Shown here piece after piece: positions 22,438 to 32,944 of a DNA stretch of 64,000 nt (position 1 is its first letter; each line of letters opens with the position of its first letter). The stretch is from Larix kaempferi (taxonomy: Eukaryota > Streptophyta > Pinopsida > Pinales > Pinaceae): the NCBI GenBank assembly GCA_027924585.1, contig BSBM01000826.1:13981501-14045500 (forward strand), in the 5' to 3' direction. The translations under genes and the position numbers were made by a program. Below the pieces are notes generated by a model. That model was not told the origin of the DNA, did not search any database, and was given only the letters and a program-made list of their open reading frames with translations.

Positions 22438-23336
22438 CCTGGGCTACCTTCCTCCTGTCACTGTGCTACTACCAATTAACTTCTGCGGAATTGATGAACT
22501 TGGCAGTGTCGAAGTAGTATTTCTTGCTGTTTGAGAGTCAGTGAGCAGAGGTGTGGGTACGTTGGTGCTGGGGTTTGGTCCTTCCTCTATCCTAGGCGTA
22601 GCCTAGTTGTCCCTATCAGGACTGTGAGGTCGCTTCGTCCCGTGTGGTCTTCCTTCGCGGTTTGATCGCAGCAAGACCTTCTCTCGTCCTCTGCCTCTTC
22701 TCCTATTGAAACCTCACTCCTCCTCTTGTAAGACCACTCTCTTCCTCGGCTTCACTCACAGTCTCCTCATAGTCTGCACCCATCTACCCCTTACCATTCC
22801 ATATATCGTTCCCCAGCAGTCACAGTACCCATGGCCTCCGCCCACCAGGTTGTCTACTGATCAAGGTGCATCTTTAATATACCCTTTTCATAGATTAGCA
22901 TCTTAATCGACAGTTGGAGCGATAGTAGAAACCTTCCCCTTGGTCCTGGGAAGAAATATATTTCAGCTTCACTATAGGATTTCTTTGTGTCGACCGCAAA
23001 TTCAGTGATATATCCTTCCAAGATGATATCAAGCCAAACTTCAACAGCCCGCGATGCCTTATTATCGACTTCCTGTAGCTCTTGGATCAATTCTGGGGTC
23101 CAAGCCGTCGGCTCACCACCCTGGAAGTTCTTCTTCTAGAAGGTCAGCTTCGACAACCATTCATACAGAATGACCGAAAATTCATAGAAAAACCATTCAC
23201 GCGGACCGTCGTGAATATATCTTCCCACCTAGTGATCTACTGTCAGTCGCGTGTTCCGGCTTTCTTCTTCAACAAACTTTTGTAGCTTCTGATCGAACCA
23301 TTTTTGTATCTCCGGCTTTGTCGGGTGCCACAACAT
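22438..23336 (-). pseudogene. Element D N-terminal polyprotein segment, unknown domain
   Basis: An ATG at 23336, only 24 bases after the primer-binding site, opens a frame with W-H-P-T-K-P-E-I-Q-K-W-F-D near 23327, E-W-F-F-Y-E-F (about 23195), W-T-P-E-L-I-Q-E-L (about 23104), L-D-I-I-L-E-G-Y-I and F-P-G-P-R-G-R-F-L-L-S-L-Q-L (about 22950-22905). The composition is protein-like and in frame through two stops, ending at 22854. From there to 22438 no domain is recognised and the frame is lost. I do not know the function; its place suggests the matrix-like start of Gag. Confidence 0.6.
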
Positions 23337-23359
23337 GACCTCCTTCTACTCTGCACATG

Positions 23360-23377
23360 GTCCCGACAACGGAACCA
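23360..23377 (-). other. Primer-binding site of element D (tRNA-Asp-like)
   Basis: On the minus strand TGGTTCCGTTGTCGGGAC, two bases from the 5' LTR. It matches the tRNA-Asp type plant site (TGGCGCCGTTGCCGGGGA) at 13 of 18 positions by eye. The primer identity is therefore probable rather than certain. Confidence 0.7.
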
Positions 23378-23379
23378 TT

Positions 23380-24172
23380 TGTTGACCAACGTGACCTCGG
23401 TCGAAAGGGGTTCACCTCACTGTCGACACATATCGCAGTCTCCCTGGGCATCGGCCCAGGTAGGTTTGAGCCCACCCAGCAACACCCGTAGAGCGGATGA
23501 GGTCTCACCCGAGGCATCCAGGAAGAGCAGACGGAACCATGTTTCCGCCGAGGGAGGAGGAAAGTTGTGGCTGTGCAGACTAACTCTATTCCGATACTTA
23601 AACATAAACTTTAAACATTCGGCAACATATTACTTCATCGCAACATTTATCACATAGAACACATTACTTAATCACAACATTTATTGTCATAACAACAGTA
23701 AACAGATATTATATCAAACAACATTCATCGCAACATTGCAAAATATTGTACCAAAACATCATCATTATATTACTGTCGCGATCATATACCAGAAGCAAAA
23801 CATAGACAATCATTCTCCCATTCCTTCCCTTCTTTTCCTTTATCTCCTGTCTCTCCATCTATATATCTCTAACACTTAAACCTCTCATCTATTTATAGGC
23901 TTCCGCCATTATAATACTTGTCCACTTACAAACGACTTCCTAACCGACACTTATGGACAATTGACCCAATATCTACTGACGCAGTCCAAATGACACCAAA
24001 AACCCGCATACCGTGGTACAACTGACTCACTATTACATAATGTATGGTCCAAGTGACCCAAAACCCGCCAACTCGGTATACTTTAATACAAAATACTCCT
24101 TTCGCGCCCTCATTCGATGTGTCGTAGTGTCGGCAGTACTACAACATTTCCCCATCAAACCGCTTGCCAACA
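23380..24172 (-). repeat. 5' LTR of element D
   Basis: 793 bases, bounded TG...CA (plus edges tgttgacc and gccaaca). A TATA-like CTATAAATAG is at 23889-23898 on the minus strand. High similarity to 14506-15302 indicates a fairly recent insertion compared with C and H. Confidence 0.93.
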
Positions 24173-24176
24173 TGTC

Positions 24177-24282
24177 TTTTGCCATCAATGAATGAATTTT
24201 TACATATGTGATATGGGGCTAGATGCCTGGAATCAGAGTCTTGTTCTCTCCCTTGCTTGGGCTGATGGGAGGGGCTTTGACA
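24177..24282 (+). repeat. 3' LTR of element C, last part
   Basis: Matches the last 106 or so bases of the 5' LTR (catcaatgaatgaatttttac and onward) and ends GGGCTTTGACA. It is followed directly by ACTAG (24283-24287), the target-site duplication of C. Confidence 0.92.
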
Positions 24283-24287
24283 ACTAG

Positions 24288-24339
24288 AGATAGGGGGAGG
24301 ATTCGGCATCATAAAAGCGTTCGAGGGTACATGCATAGA
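24288..24339 (-). pseudogene. Element B gag, second fragment
   Basis: About 50 bases of B trapped between C and E. The minus strand reads M-H-V-P-S-N-A-F-M-M-P-N-P-P-P-I-S (24336-24286), a proline/methionine-rich stretch like the flanking Gag. It joins the fragment ending at 32284 on one side and that starting at 4439 on the other. Confidence 0.7.
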
Positions 24340-24344
24340 GGTAT

Positions 24345-26661
24345 TGTTGGGTAAAATATATTCTATCTAATTCAACATTTAAATTGTCAACTCGGGGAGG
24401 GAGCTTGTGAGATGCAAACACTATATGTGCAAGATTGAAGGCTTGAACTAACCTAAGCTAACTAAAGATGCAACTATATGATTTTAAACTACTTGCATGA
24501 CTTTCATAATTCAAATGCAAGAACTTATTCTATCTATGAAAACATGAAACTGATTAACGAATGAGGCGAGTAGGAAATTTAATAAAAATGTTTAATTGAA
24601 CTGAATTGATTTGGAAGCAAGTAGAAAACTTGATAAATATGTTTAATATAGAAACAAGTAGAAAACTTGATAATCTTATTTATTTCTGATCCAAATCTTA
24701 TGTTATGATCATCTTCATTAATTATATGAAATGGGAAACTAATCCTATGATTAATGAAGAAACTATTAAAACTGAAATAACTTAGAAAATAGAATTATTA
24801 AATCTTATCTGAAGCAAATATTGAAAACTTATAATAAACTGTACTTAAAAATAAAACTGATACATTTTAAAATAGTAACTTATTAGCAAATCCAACATAA
24901 AAGACATAATTCTGAAAATTAGTTGAAAATAATATTAGAATAAATAGTAAGGAAACTAAGAAGAATGACAAAACTTAATTAAAACTCTATGTAACATAAA
25001 ACATGATCTTAATTACACTAAAAACTGTTAATTAGAAACAAGAAGAATTATGGTTGAAAGGCACAAGAAATCAGATTATGAAAAATGCCTAAAACAGTGC
25101 AGAAAGTGTAAAGATTCGAATGACGATCCGAATGCCTATCTGAATGGCGGCCCGAGTGATAGTCCGAATGGAGGAAAACGAGTTAAACTAAGAAAAAGAA
25201 GAATTTTGGATGACTTTAATTACCAGCTGGCTGATGCATATAATCCTACAATGCAAGGGAAGCAATAGATGGATTAGTTAGAGGCTAAACTAATGAGAAA
25301 TTATCTACTCTAACCATTATCTAAGAAAATTAACTATCCTATGAGATGTGAGAAGAAGGTTGAGAAGAAGAGAGTTAACCTACAGCTACAGGAAGAGGCT
25401 GATTAATTGAGGGAATTAACCTACAACGACAGGAAGAAGAAATTGATGGAAGAGTTGGAAGCAATATCTAGCTATAGATGATGGAAGAAAAGTGAAAGCA
25501 AACTACAAAAACATTAAACTTGGTCGACCACTTCCTAATTCTAAAGAATAGATTGAGTTAGCAGCAAAATAGAGTTTACAGGAAAGAGAGAGAAGGATAG
25601 CTATAGGAAAACAAAAATAATTAGATAATTGAGACATGAACTATCTATTTGCAAAAACGAAATGACTAGCTGAAAATACAAAGAAATAAACTGTTGAATG
25701 TACAACATGAACCTCTGATTGTTGAGGGGCCCTTCCCAACAACAGGGGTTTGTTTCCTAAGCTACCTAGTCACCAACCATCAACAAAAAAATGAAACTGA
25801 TCATCAACAGCTGTAAATAGAAATTTTTATTAAACCGGGGTAGAGTTTACACACTGTTTTTCACTCCTAGTTTCTTAATCTTGGAGGTCTTTATATAGAT
25901 TTTAAAAATAGAGAGTAGGTCGACCCTTTCAGTGGTCGACCTCTCTAAAAATTGCAGGTTTAAACAGCTAGAGAAACAACCCATTACAACAGGAACAGAA
26001 TTCGAAACGGCCAGCCACGTGTTTCCATTTTCTGGTCAAGTTGGCTTCAAGGAACCACGGATTTCTCTCAAACTGCTTGTAATTTTGGCAAAATTCCTTG
26101 ATGTGACCTAAATGGGCATATTGTGCACAAAACCTATGTTCTAGAATTTACGATTTCGCCTTCATTTTCATAGGAATCAAGCCCAAAATCGGCTGCATGT
26201 TAAAAATACATCTTTGACAAAATAAATGCTAGACTGCTGGCCATACTGAATGAGGCAAATCTTTACAGGTAGAAGCTTCTAGATCATGTGTGCCAAGTGG
26301 GAAACAACATCCACATATTTGTTTCTGCCTTTAATACTCCAAAATATGTTAACCAACGAATCTGGGGGTTGAATGAAGGGTTGAACGATGACCATGTCTG
26401 AATGGAGGTTCGTTTGACAACCACAACGTGTATAATCAAAACTAAATACCAAACAAGCCACAAAAATGTCAATTAAACAATAATAAATCATAATATGGTG
26501 ATATTTGACCAAAATTCATATGATAAGTAAATATATGCATTCCTGGTCTATTTGATGCTCTGAATGGCGGAAATAGTGCTTTATTATATCAAAATGGTAA
26601 AAATAACGCCACTCAGAGTATATTTGATAGTAAAAAATGGTGACAAAAATGGACGTCAACA
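24345..26661 (-). repeat. 3' LTR of element E
   Basis: 2317 bases, aligning with 29965-32278 throughout. A TATA-like CTATATAAAG is at 25889-25898 on the minus strand. A 72-codon plus-strand frame (25050-25268) recurs at 30670-30888 in the other LTR, but the two differ at several residues and run against the element, so it is not called a gene. Confidence 0.92.
25889..25898 (-). promoter_or_regulatory. TATA box in LTR of E
   Basis: CTATATAAAG on the minus strand, conserved at 31509-31518 in the other LTR, about 770 bases inside the LTR end. It probably marks the transcription start region of the LTR. Confidence 0.5.
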
Positions 26662-26675
26662 CTCCCCCAAACCGA
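26662..26675 (-). other. Polypurine tract of element E
   Basis: On the minus strand the sequence CGGTTTGGGGGAG lies directly before the 3' LTR. A near copy of this site and the next 25 bases occurs at 27677-27706. Confidence 0.8.
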
Positions 26676-29151
26676 AGATATGCCAGGTCCCACTGAGCAA
26701 AGAGAAAAATAAATAAGTACGAAGTGGATGTGGTTGGATGGACTCGGAAAGGATGAGAGTGAGCATAATGATGGTGAGGATCAAGCAGAGGTCAGTTTTA
26801 AAGCAAGGTCCAATTGAATGTTTGAAAAACCATGAGACGGAAATTTGGCACGTTTAAACGATCATGCCATTATTCAGAATTTTTGAATCGTGTACCATAG
26901 TGAAGATGTGTGCATTAACGAATTCATATGGTTTGGGAAATATTCAACCATGTCCAAAGTAAACTTTGGACAGGTTGAAAGAAAATTTTCATCATAGGAT
27001 TATAACATAGTGCATTAAAAATCATGATGATATTTAATTAATAAAATGACGGTTCACATGTTTATTTTTTTGCATATAACTTAATGAAAAGTTAAAACCA
27101 TATGATAACCAGATAATAATTCTGAAAATCGCAATAATGCATGATTAATTGATTCATTTGGTGAAGTCGAGATGAATTAAAGGAATGAGATCGTGTGCAG
27201 AGATGATATTTGATTAATCCCTGATATGGTTAGTCAATTAGATTTATCAATAGAATTAAAAAATTAAATATCTTAGCACACTTAATCATGATGTTATAAG
27301 CTATGGTTTCATTTGGATCATCATTCATTTGCTTCATTCGACCCTTCATACAGACCATTTGTTTGTACAAGATGTGCTTGCTGGATCTGATTGATGCTGA
27401 TTATGCATAGAATTTCTGCTGATTGCTGTTGATTATGTAGAGAATTTTTGAGGCTACCAGCACACAAAAGGATGATGTAAACCTGCTTTTCTAAAATCTT
27501 CAGTCGCTCTTCTTTGTTCAACATGGATCAGAACATTTTTTTCTTCTTCTGTTACTTGCATTATTCCTGAAACAACAGATCATTGTATAATCACTTTAAT
27601 TGTATTATAAGTAAACAGAAAAATACAAGAAATTATGAATCCTAGTAAACATAAAAAAATAGAAATAATGTTGAATCTTCCCCCAAACCGAAGGTATGGC
27701 ATGTCCACGGGCCATTAATAAATTAATACTGGGTTGTATGCTTCTTATGTAAATATTCTAGATCAACATCAATCAACAGGAAATCCTAAAAAAAACATCA
27801 TTATTCTAAAAACTAGAACTTTTTGAGAAAAAGATGTATTCATGATATGACCAAAACAATATCATACTAAATCAGATTCTTCAATACATGCAAATTCATC
27901 AGTTTATGCTCATGAAGACCACATAAAGAATAATAGTGTAAGAGATGCGAAAAATGCCATAGGTAAAACTAGTCGTCCATGACTCATTGTAAAGATCTCT
28001 TGTCATCCAAAGAATATAGATAAGGTTCACTGTAAAGTTTGTGAGATCTACTATAATTATGGGTCCCATTTCTAGGATAATCATATCCTAGGTATTTTTT
28101 TGAATTAGATGACAGGGTCCAAGTCCAACTTACAACCATTATCTAATGACAGTATAAATAATTGGCCTAAACATGTGTTTGTATACTCAGGTTTTTTTTT
28201 TATGATCTATGTGAATAGCAATGCATTAACTAAACCTCTTTTACCCGATATTGACCCGCTTCTAGCAGGCCTGTTCAGTACCCCTACGGGTTTATCTTGG
28301 TACCATGCAAGCATAGCCCCGCTGCCAGCGAGCCTGTTCAGTACCCCAACGAGTTTACTTGCATTTACCAAGCTTCCTTGTTTAAGATTTTACTTAGCAT
28401 GGACCCGCTACCAGCGAACCTGTTCAGTACCTCGGCGGGTTTACTTCGTATAATGATATTTTTAATAAGGAATCCGGTTGGCACTAGAGTGTGCTAAGCC
28501 TGTTAAACACATAATTCAAAATTTTAGCACAAACCTTATGAGTAACTTTATTTATAATGGCCTAAATTACAAATCATGTCAAAAGATAATAACCTAAAGT
28601 TGTTCTTTGACTTCATAGTCTATCTTCTTCATAAAATGTTAGTAATGTTCCCCACAAAATAGAAAATATCGCCCACTTTTAGGCTACCTTTTAAAGGTTC
28701 TTTAGAGACAAGTTTTGATAATGAGTTCAGGATGAACGAGGAGTCCATAGGTGTAAGATTGAGTTTTGTGGAGATCATAATAATTAAAGTAACTTGTATA
28801 ATAAGAAATATGCATGTATGATGTAAGATTACTTTGGTTTAGTCATTAACATGATCTTATTCTTAGTTCTTTTATTTTAAAGAAAAACAGAAAGTGAAGT
28901 TGTATGAATATCTAAATATAACTAACCACATACAACTTTTTATTTATATACATACTATCCTATGCTATCTAAAAGAAAGAAAAAATCATTATTCAAGTGT
29001 AAGAACTTTTCCAATGTAACCATGTGCGAAGCAAAATGAAAAACATACCTATATCCACATATGAAAAATTTAAAGCAGTGATTACCTGGATGTGGAGAAT
29101 CAACCGACTTACTTGCTTTTTCAATAGAAGGTGTCAAATGAAGGAATGGTA
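26676..29151 (-). other. Non-coding interior of element E
   Basis: AT-rich, with no recognised protein motif in any frame. It holds the duplicated polypurine-tract region (27677-27706) and a three-copy repeat (28251-28450). Short open frames here look like chance. Confidence 0.65.
28251..28450. repeat. Three-copy GC-rich repeat in element E
   Basis: The unit ctgttcagtaccccaacggg plus tttac recurs with its upstream part gacccgctaccagcg. The core ctgttcagta is at 28271, 28334 and 28420, spaced 63 and 86 bases. It stands out as GC-rich in an AT-rich interior. Confidence 0.7.
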
Positions 29152-29535
29152 TTATGGCTTCATTACCTCTTGGAACCATCTTTCGATGTAATCCTGATAC
29201 TCACCTTCCTTCCTCATACCATGCAGATCCTCTTCTTCTGAATGTTCAATTGCTTGAGTACATGAGAGATCCATCGATAAATATGTGGAGAACTCTTCAA
29301 TTTCAGGTCTCTCTCCATCAAATGTAGTCTCCAAGTTTTTGGTTTCCTTGGCAGATTGGCAAGGAGATTTGGTTTGTAGCTCATGTGACTGTGGTTCTTC
29401 TATTATTTCTGGAGAGGTAGATAAATTCTTGACTTCTGTCAAGATGTGTTCTCCTTGAGAACAAGATATTGAGATCCCAGCTGCTACCAGGATTTGAGAG
29501 AGTTCTCTCATACTAATAAGCACCTTTGAATCCAT
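29152..29535 (-). CDS. 127-codon open frame in element E, function unknown
   Basis: Opens with M-D-S-K-V-L-I-S-M at 29535, about 410 bases after the primer-binding site, where Gag would start in a full element. The product is acidic and rich in E, S and T (for example I-I-E-E-P-Q-S and H-S-E-E-E-D-L-H), with no zinc knuckle, capsid pattern or membrane segment. It may be the remaining start of an ancestral Gag or a chance frame. I do not recognise it. Its position is the only argument for a role. Confidence 0.35.
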   Translation of the reverse strand: MDSKVLISMRELSQILVAAGISISCSQGEHILTEVKNLSTSPEIIEEPQSHELQTKSPCQSAKETKNLETTFDGERPEIEEFSTYLSMDLSCTQAIEHSEEEDLHGMRKEGEYQDYIERWFQEVMKP

Positions 29536-29943
29536 GTCATCGACTGATAGGTTATTCCTCCCACATGGGTTAGTCTTGGGGTTCTTATAGCACCAAAAAA
29601 AAAAATATGTGTTTTTTTAAAATACTTTCTATAAAACAAATTTGTGAACTAAACACACCACATTTCCTGAAAGAATAACACACTTGAAAAGAAGGAAGGC
29701 AAAATTTATGAAATAAATTGTGGAAAATTAAACACTCAAACGAACAGAAAGGAAATCACACTTGCATAAAGGAACAACAAGGCTTTGGGGCGACCCACTA
29801 AAGTGGATGCGTCAGGCTATTACACTACGAGAAATCTGTAGTGAGGTCGTCTTTGTGTCTTATCATTTCCCCTCCTTCTTGCTGTGTAATGTAAAGGAAA
29901 CCTATCTACCCCTATCTACCTAGATTCCAATCCCTTTAGCACC

Positions 29944-29961
29944 TCCCCGACAATGACGCCA
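29944..29961 (-). other. Primer-binding site of element E (tRNA-Asp-like)
   Basis: Minus strand TGGCGTCATTGTCGGGGA, matching the tRNA-Asp type site TGGCGCCGTTGCCGGGGA at 15 of 18 positions by eye, and lying three bases from the LTR. Confidence 0.8.
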
Positions 29962-29964
29962 AAA

Positions 29965-32278
29965 TGTTGGGTAAAATATATGCTATCTAATTCAACATTT
30001 AAATTGTCAACCCGAGGAGGGAGCTTGTGACATGCAAACACTATATGTGCAGGATTGAAGGCTTGAACTAACCTAAGCTGACTAAAGATGCAGCTATATG
30101 ATTTTAAACTACTTGCATGACTTTCATAATTCAAATGCAAGAATTTATTCTATCTATGAAAACAGGAAACTGATTAATGAATGAGGCGAGTAGGAAATTT
30201 AATAAAGATGTTTAATTGAACTGAATTGATTTGGAAGCAAGTAGAAAACTTGATAGAGATGTTTAATATAGAAACAAGTAGAAAACTTAATAATGATATT
30301 TATTTCTGATCCAAATCTTATGTTATGATCATCTTCATTAATTATATGAAATGGGAAACTAATCCTATGATTAATGAAGAAACTATTAAAACTGAAATAA
30401 CTTAGAAAATATAATTATTAAATCTCATCTGGAGCAAATATTGAAAACTTATAATAAACTGTACTTAAAAAATAAATCTGATACATTCTAAAACAGTAAC
30501 TTATTAGCAAATCCAACATAAAAGACATAATTTTGAAAATTAGTTGAAAAGAAGATTAGAAGAAATAGTAAGGAAACAAAGAAGAATGGCAAAACTTAAT
30601 TAAAACTCTATGTAACATAAAACATGATCTTAATTACATTAAAAACTGTTAATTAGAAACAAGAAGATTATGGTTGAAAGGCATAAGAAATCAGATTATG
30701 AAAAATGCCAAAAACAGTGCAGAAAGTGTAAAGGTTCGAATGACGATCTGAATGCTTGTCTGAATGGTGGTCCGAGTGACAGTCCGAATGGAGGAAAACG
30801 AGTTAAACTAAGAAAAATAAGAATTTTGGATGACTTTAATTACCAGCTGGCTGATGCATATGATCCTACAGTGCAAGGGAAGCAATAGATGGTTTAGTTA
30901 GAGGCTAAAGTAATGAGAAATTATCTACTCTAATCATTATCTAAGAAAATGAACTATCCTATGAGATGTGAGAAGAAGGTTGAGAAGAAGAGAGTTAACC
31001 TACAGCTACAGGAAGAGGGTGATTAATTGAGGGAATTAACCTACAGCAGTAGGAAGAAGAAATTGATGGAAGAGTTGGAAGCAATATCTAGCTATAGATG
31101 ATGGAAGAAAAGTGAAAGCAAACTACAAAAACATTAAACTTTGTCGACCACTTCCTAATTCTAAAGAATAGATTGAGTTAGCAGCAGAATAGAGTTTACA
31201 AGAAAGTGAGAGAAGGACAGCTACAGGAAAACAAAAATAATTAGATAACTGAGACATAAACTATCTATTTTCAAAAACGAAATGACTAGCTGAAAATACA
31301 AAGAAATAAACTGTTGAATGTACAAGATGAACCTCTGATTGTTGAGGGGACCTTCCCAACAACAGGGGTTTGTTTCCTAAGCTACTCAGTCACCAACCAT
31401 CAACAAAAAACAAAACTGATCATCAATAGCTACAAACAGAAATTTTTATTAAATTGGGACAGAGTTTACACACTATTTTTCACTACCAGTTTTTCAATCT
31501 TGGAGGTCTTTATATAGATTTTACAAAGAGAGAGTAGGTTGATCCTTTCAGTGGTCAAACTCTCTAAAAATAGTAGGTTTAAATAGCTGGAGAAACAACC
31601 CATTACAACATGAACAAAATCCGAAACGGCCAGCCACGTGTTTCCGTTTTCTGGGCAAGTTGGCTTCAAAGAACCACGGATTTCTCTCAGACAGCTTGGA
31701 ATGTTGGCAAAATTCCTTGCAATGACCAAAATGGGCATATTGTGCACAAAACCCATGTTCCAGAATTTACGATTTCAACTTTATTTGCCCAGGAATCAAG
31801 CCCGAAATTGGTTGCTTGTTAAAAACACGTCTTTGACAAAATAAATGCTAGGTTTCTAGCCATACTGAATGAGGCGAATCTTTACAGGTAGAAGCTTCTA
31901 GATCATGTGTGCTAGGTGGGAAACAACATCCACATATTTTGTTATGCCTTTAATACTCCAAAATATGCTAACCAACAAATCCGCGGGTTGAATGAAGGGT
32001 TGAACGACAACCATGTTTGAATGGAGGTTTGTTTGACAACCACAGACTATATAATCAAAACTAAATACCAAACAAGGCACACAAATGTCAATTAAACATT
32101 AATAAATCATAATATGGTGATATTTGACCAAAACTCATATGATAAGTAAATATATGCATTCCTGGTCTGTTTGATGGTCTGAATGGCGAAAATAGTGCTT
32201 TATTATATAAAAATAGTAAAATAACTCACTCAGAGTATATTTGATAATAAAAAATGGTGACAAAAATGGATGTCAACT
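29965..32278 (-). repeat. 5' LTR of element E
   Basis: 2314 bases, matching 24345-26661. The right edge reads gtcaact where the other copy has gtcaaca, and GGTAT follows. TATA-like CTATATAAAG is at 31509-31518 on the minus strand. Confidence 0.92.
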
Positions 32279-32283
32279 GGTAT

Positions 32284-32944
32284 GCGGGTTAAAATATGGA
32301 ATATAAGTCGTAGATACGATACCTATCATGAAACCTCCACTCGAAAATGGGTTCATGCTAACACTAGGGGCTATCGTAGGAGGCGACCCTCCTCCAACAT
32401 ATGAAGTAGATGGAGGGATGTGGCCACTCCCAAACTGATATGCAGTAAAAGGGGGTGTAGTGCGCCCAATCCCAATGCTGGAGCTAACGCAACTACTAGA
32501 CATGGTGGAAGTAACATTCGGCATATAACCAGGCATACCCAATGAAAAAGGGTTTGAGGTCATAGGGACGAATGTAGAACCATAACCTGACATCCCCAAG
32601 GATGAACCATATAAATAAACTATTGACCATGTTTCATTAAAAGGGTTCGTACTCGTGGGTTGGGATGTCCCAGGCCTAGGAGGAGTGTTGTGTGATGAAC
32701 CTCCTCCCCATCCATCTCTAAGAGTGGACGGAGGGGAGTTTCTTGTGGTGCCACCGGACGGAGTCACAGGGACTCCCATCATGCGAGATGTAGAACTCAT
32801 GATAGGATCTCTCTGAAGCTCGTGAGATGTAAATGACAAACTAGCGATAGTCTTCCGACACTTCTTAATAAAAGACTGCGACAGATCTCTAGCTAGTAAA
32901 CCAGCCAACCTACGAGATTGGAGGAGAGGCGGATCTTGATCCAT
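32284..32944 (-). pseudogene. Element B gag, N-terminal fragment
   Basis: Start of B's Gag, open from M-D-Q-D-P-P-L-L-Q-S-R-R-L (32944) up to the E insertion. A basic region is followed by a long low-complexity stretch rich in S, T, P, G and M. The S-R-R-L motif near the start also appears in the Gag of element I (S-R-R-L-R-D near 59140). No domain is expected in this part; the capsid lies in the fragment at 3898-4439. That 220 codons remain open while later parts carry stops may reflect low-complexity composition. Confidence 0.65.

Larger units (their letters stand above)
14506..24172 (-). mobile_element. Element D: minus-strand Ty3/gypsy element with extra Gag features
   Basis: A 9.67-kb LTR retrotransposon inserted in the 3' LTR of C. 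LTRs are 14506-15302 (3') and 23380-24172 (5'). The duplicated target is TGTC (14502-14505 and 24173-24176), or ATGTC if the shared A is counted. The order from the right is LTR, primer-binding site, an N-terminal frame, Gag with zinc knuckles, protease, a second Gag-like segment, reverse transcriptase, RNase H, integrase, polypurine tract and LTR. It lacks a chromodomain. Protease to integrase stays in one frame interrupted only by stops. The lineage is uncertain; a tRNA-Asp-like primer site occurs in Tat/Athila groups but no extra RNase H was seen. Confidence 0.92.
4445..24282 (+). mobile_element. Element C: Ty3/gypsy chromovirus with chromodomain
   Basis: A full-length but decayed LTR retrotransposon. 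It has two LTRs of about 1.87 kb (4445-6320; 12740-14505 plus 24177-24282), a primer-binding site, gag, protease, reverse transcriptase, RNase H, integrase, a C-terminal chromodomain and a polypurine tract, in the order typical of Ty3/gypsy. The 5-bp target-site duplication ACTAG is at 4440-4444 and 24283-24287. The chromodomain and TGTAATATCC LTR start suggest the Tekay/Del chromovirus lineage (inference). Without element D it would be about 10.2 kb. Frameshifts near 8551, 10259 and 11400 and about nine stop codons make it non-autonomous now. Confidence 0.93.
24345..32278 (-). mobile_element. Element E: large-LTR non-autonomous retroelement (LARD-like)
   Basis: Two LTRs of 2.3 kb (24345-26661 and 29965-32278) flank only 3.3 kb of interior. 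The target-site duplication GGTAT is at 24340-24344 and 32279-32283. LTR ends are TGTTGGG...GTCAACA. A polypurine tract next to the left LTR and a tRNA-Asp-like primer site next to the right LTR show that it is read leftward. No Gag or Pol motif was found, so it must have moved with enzymes from another element. The size pattern is that of large retrotransposon derivatives (LARDs), and the primer site points to a gypsy partner. Confidence 0.9.

Noticed and set aside
25050-25268. 72-codon plus-strand frame in the E LTR, with a near copy at 30670-30888
   Set aside because: The pair exists because LTRs are copies. It runs against the element and several residues differ, so there is no sign of selection.
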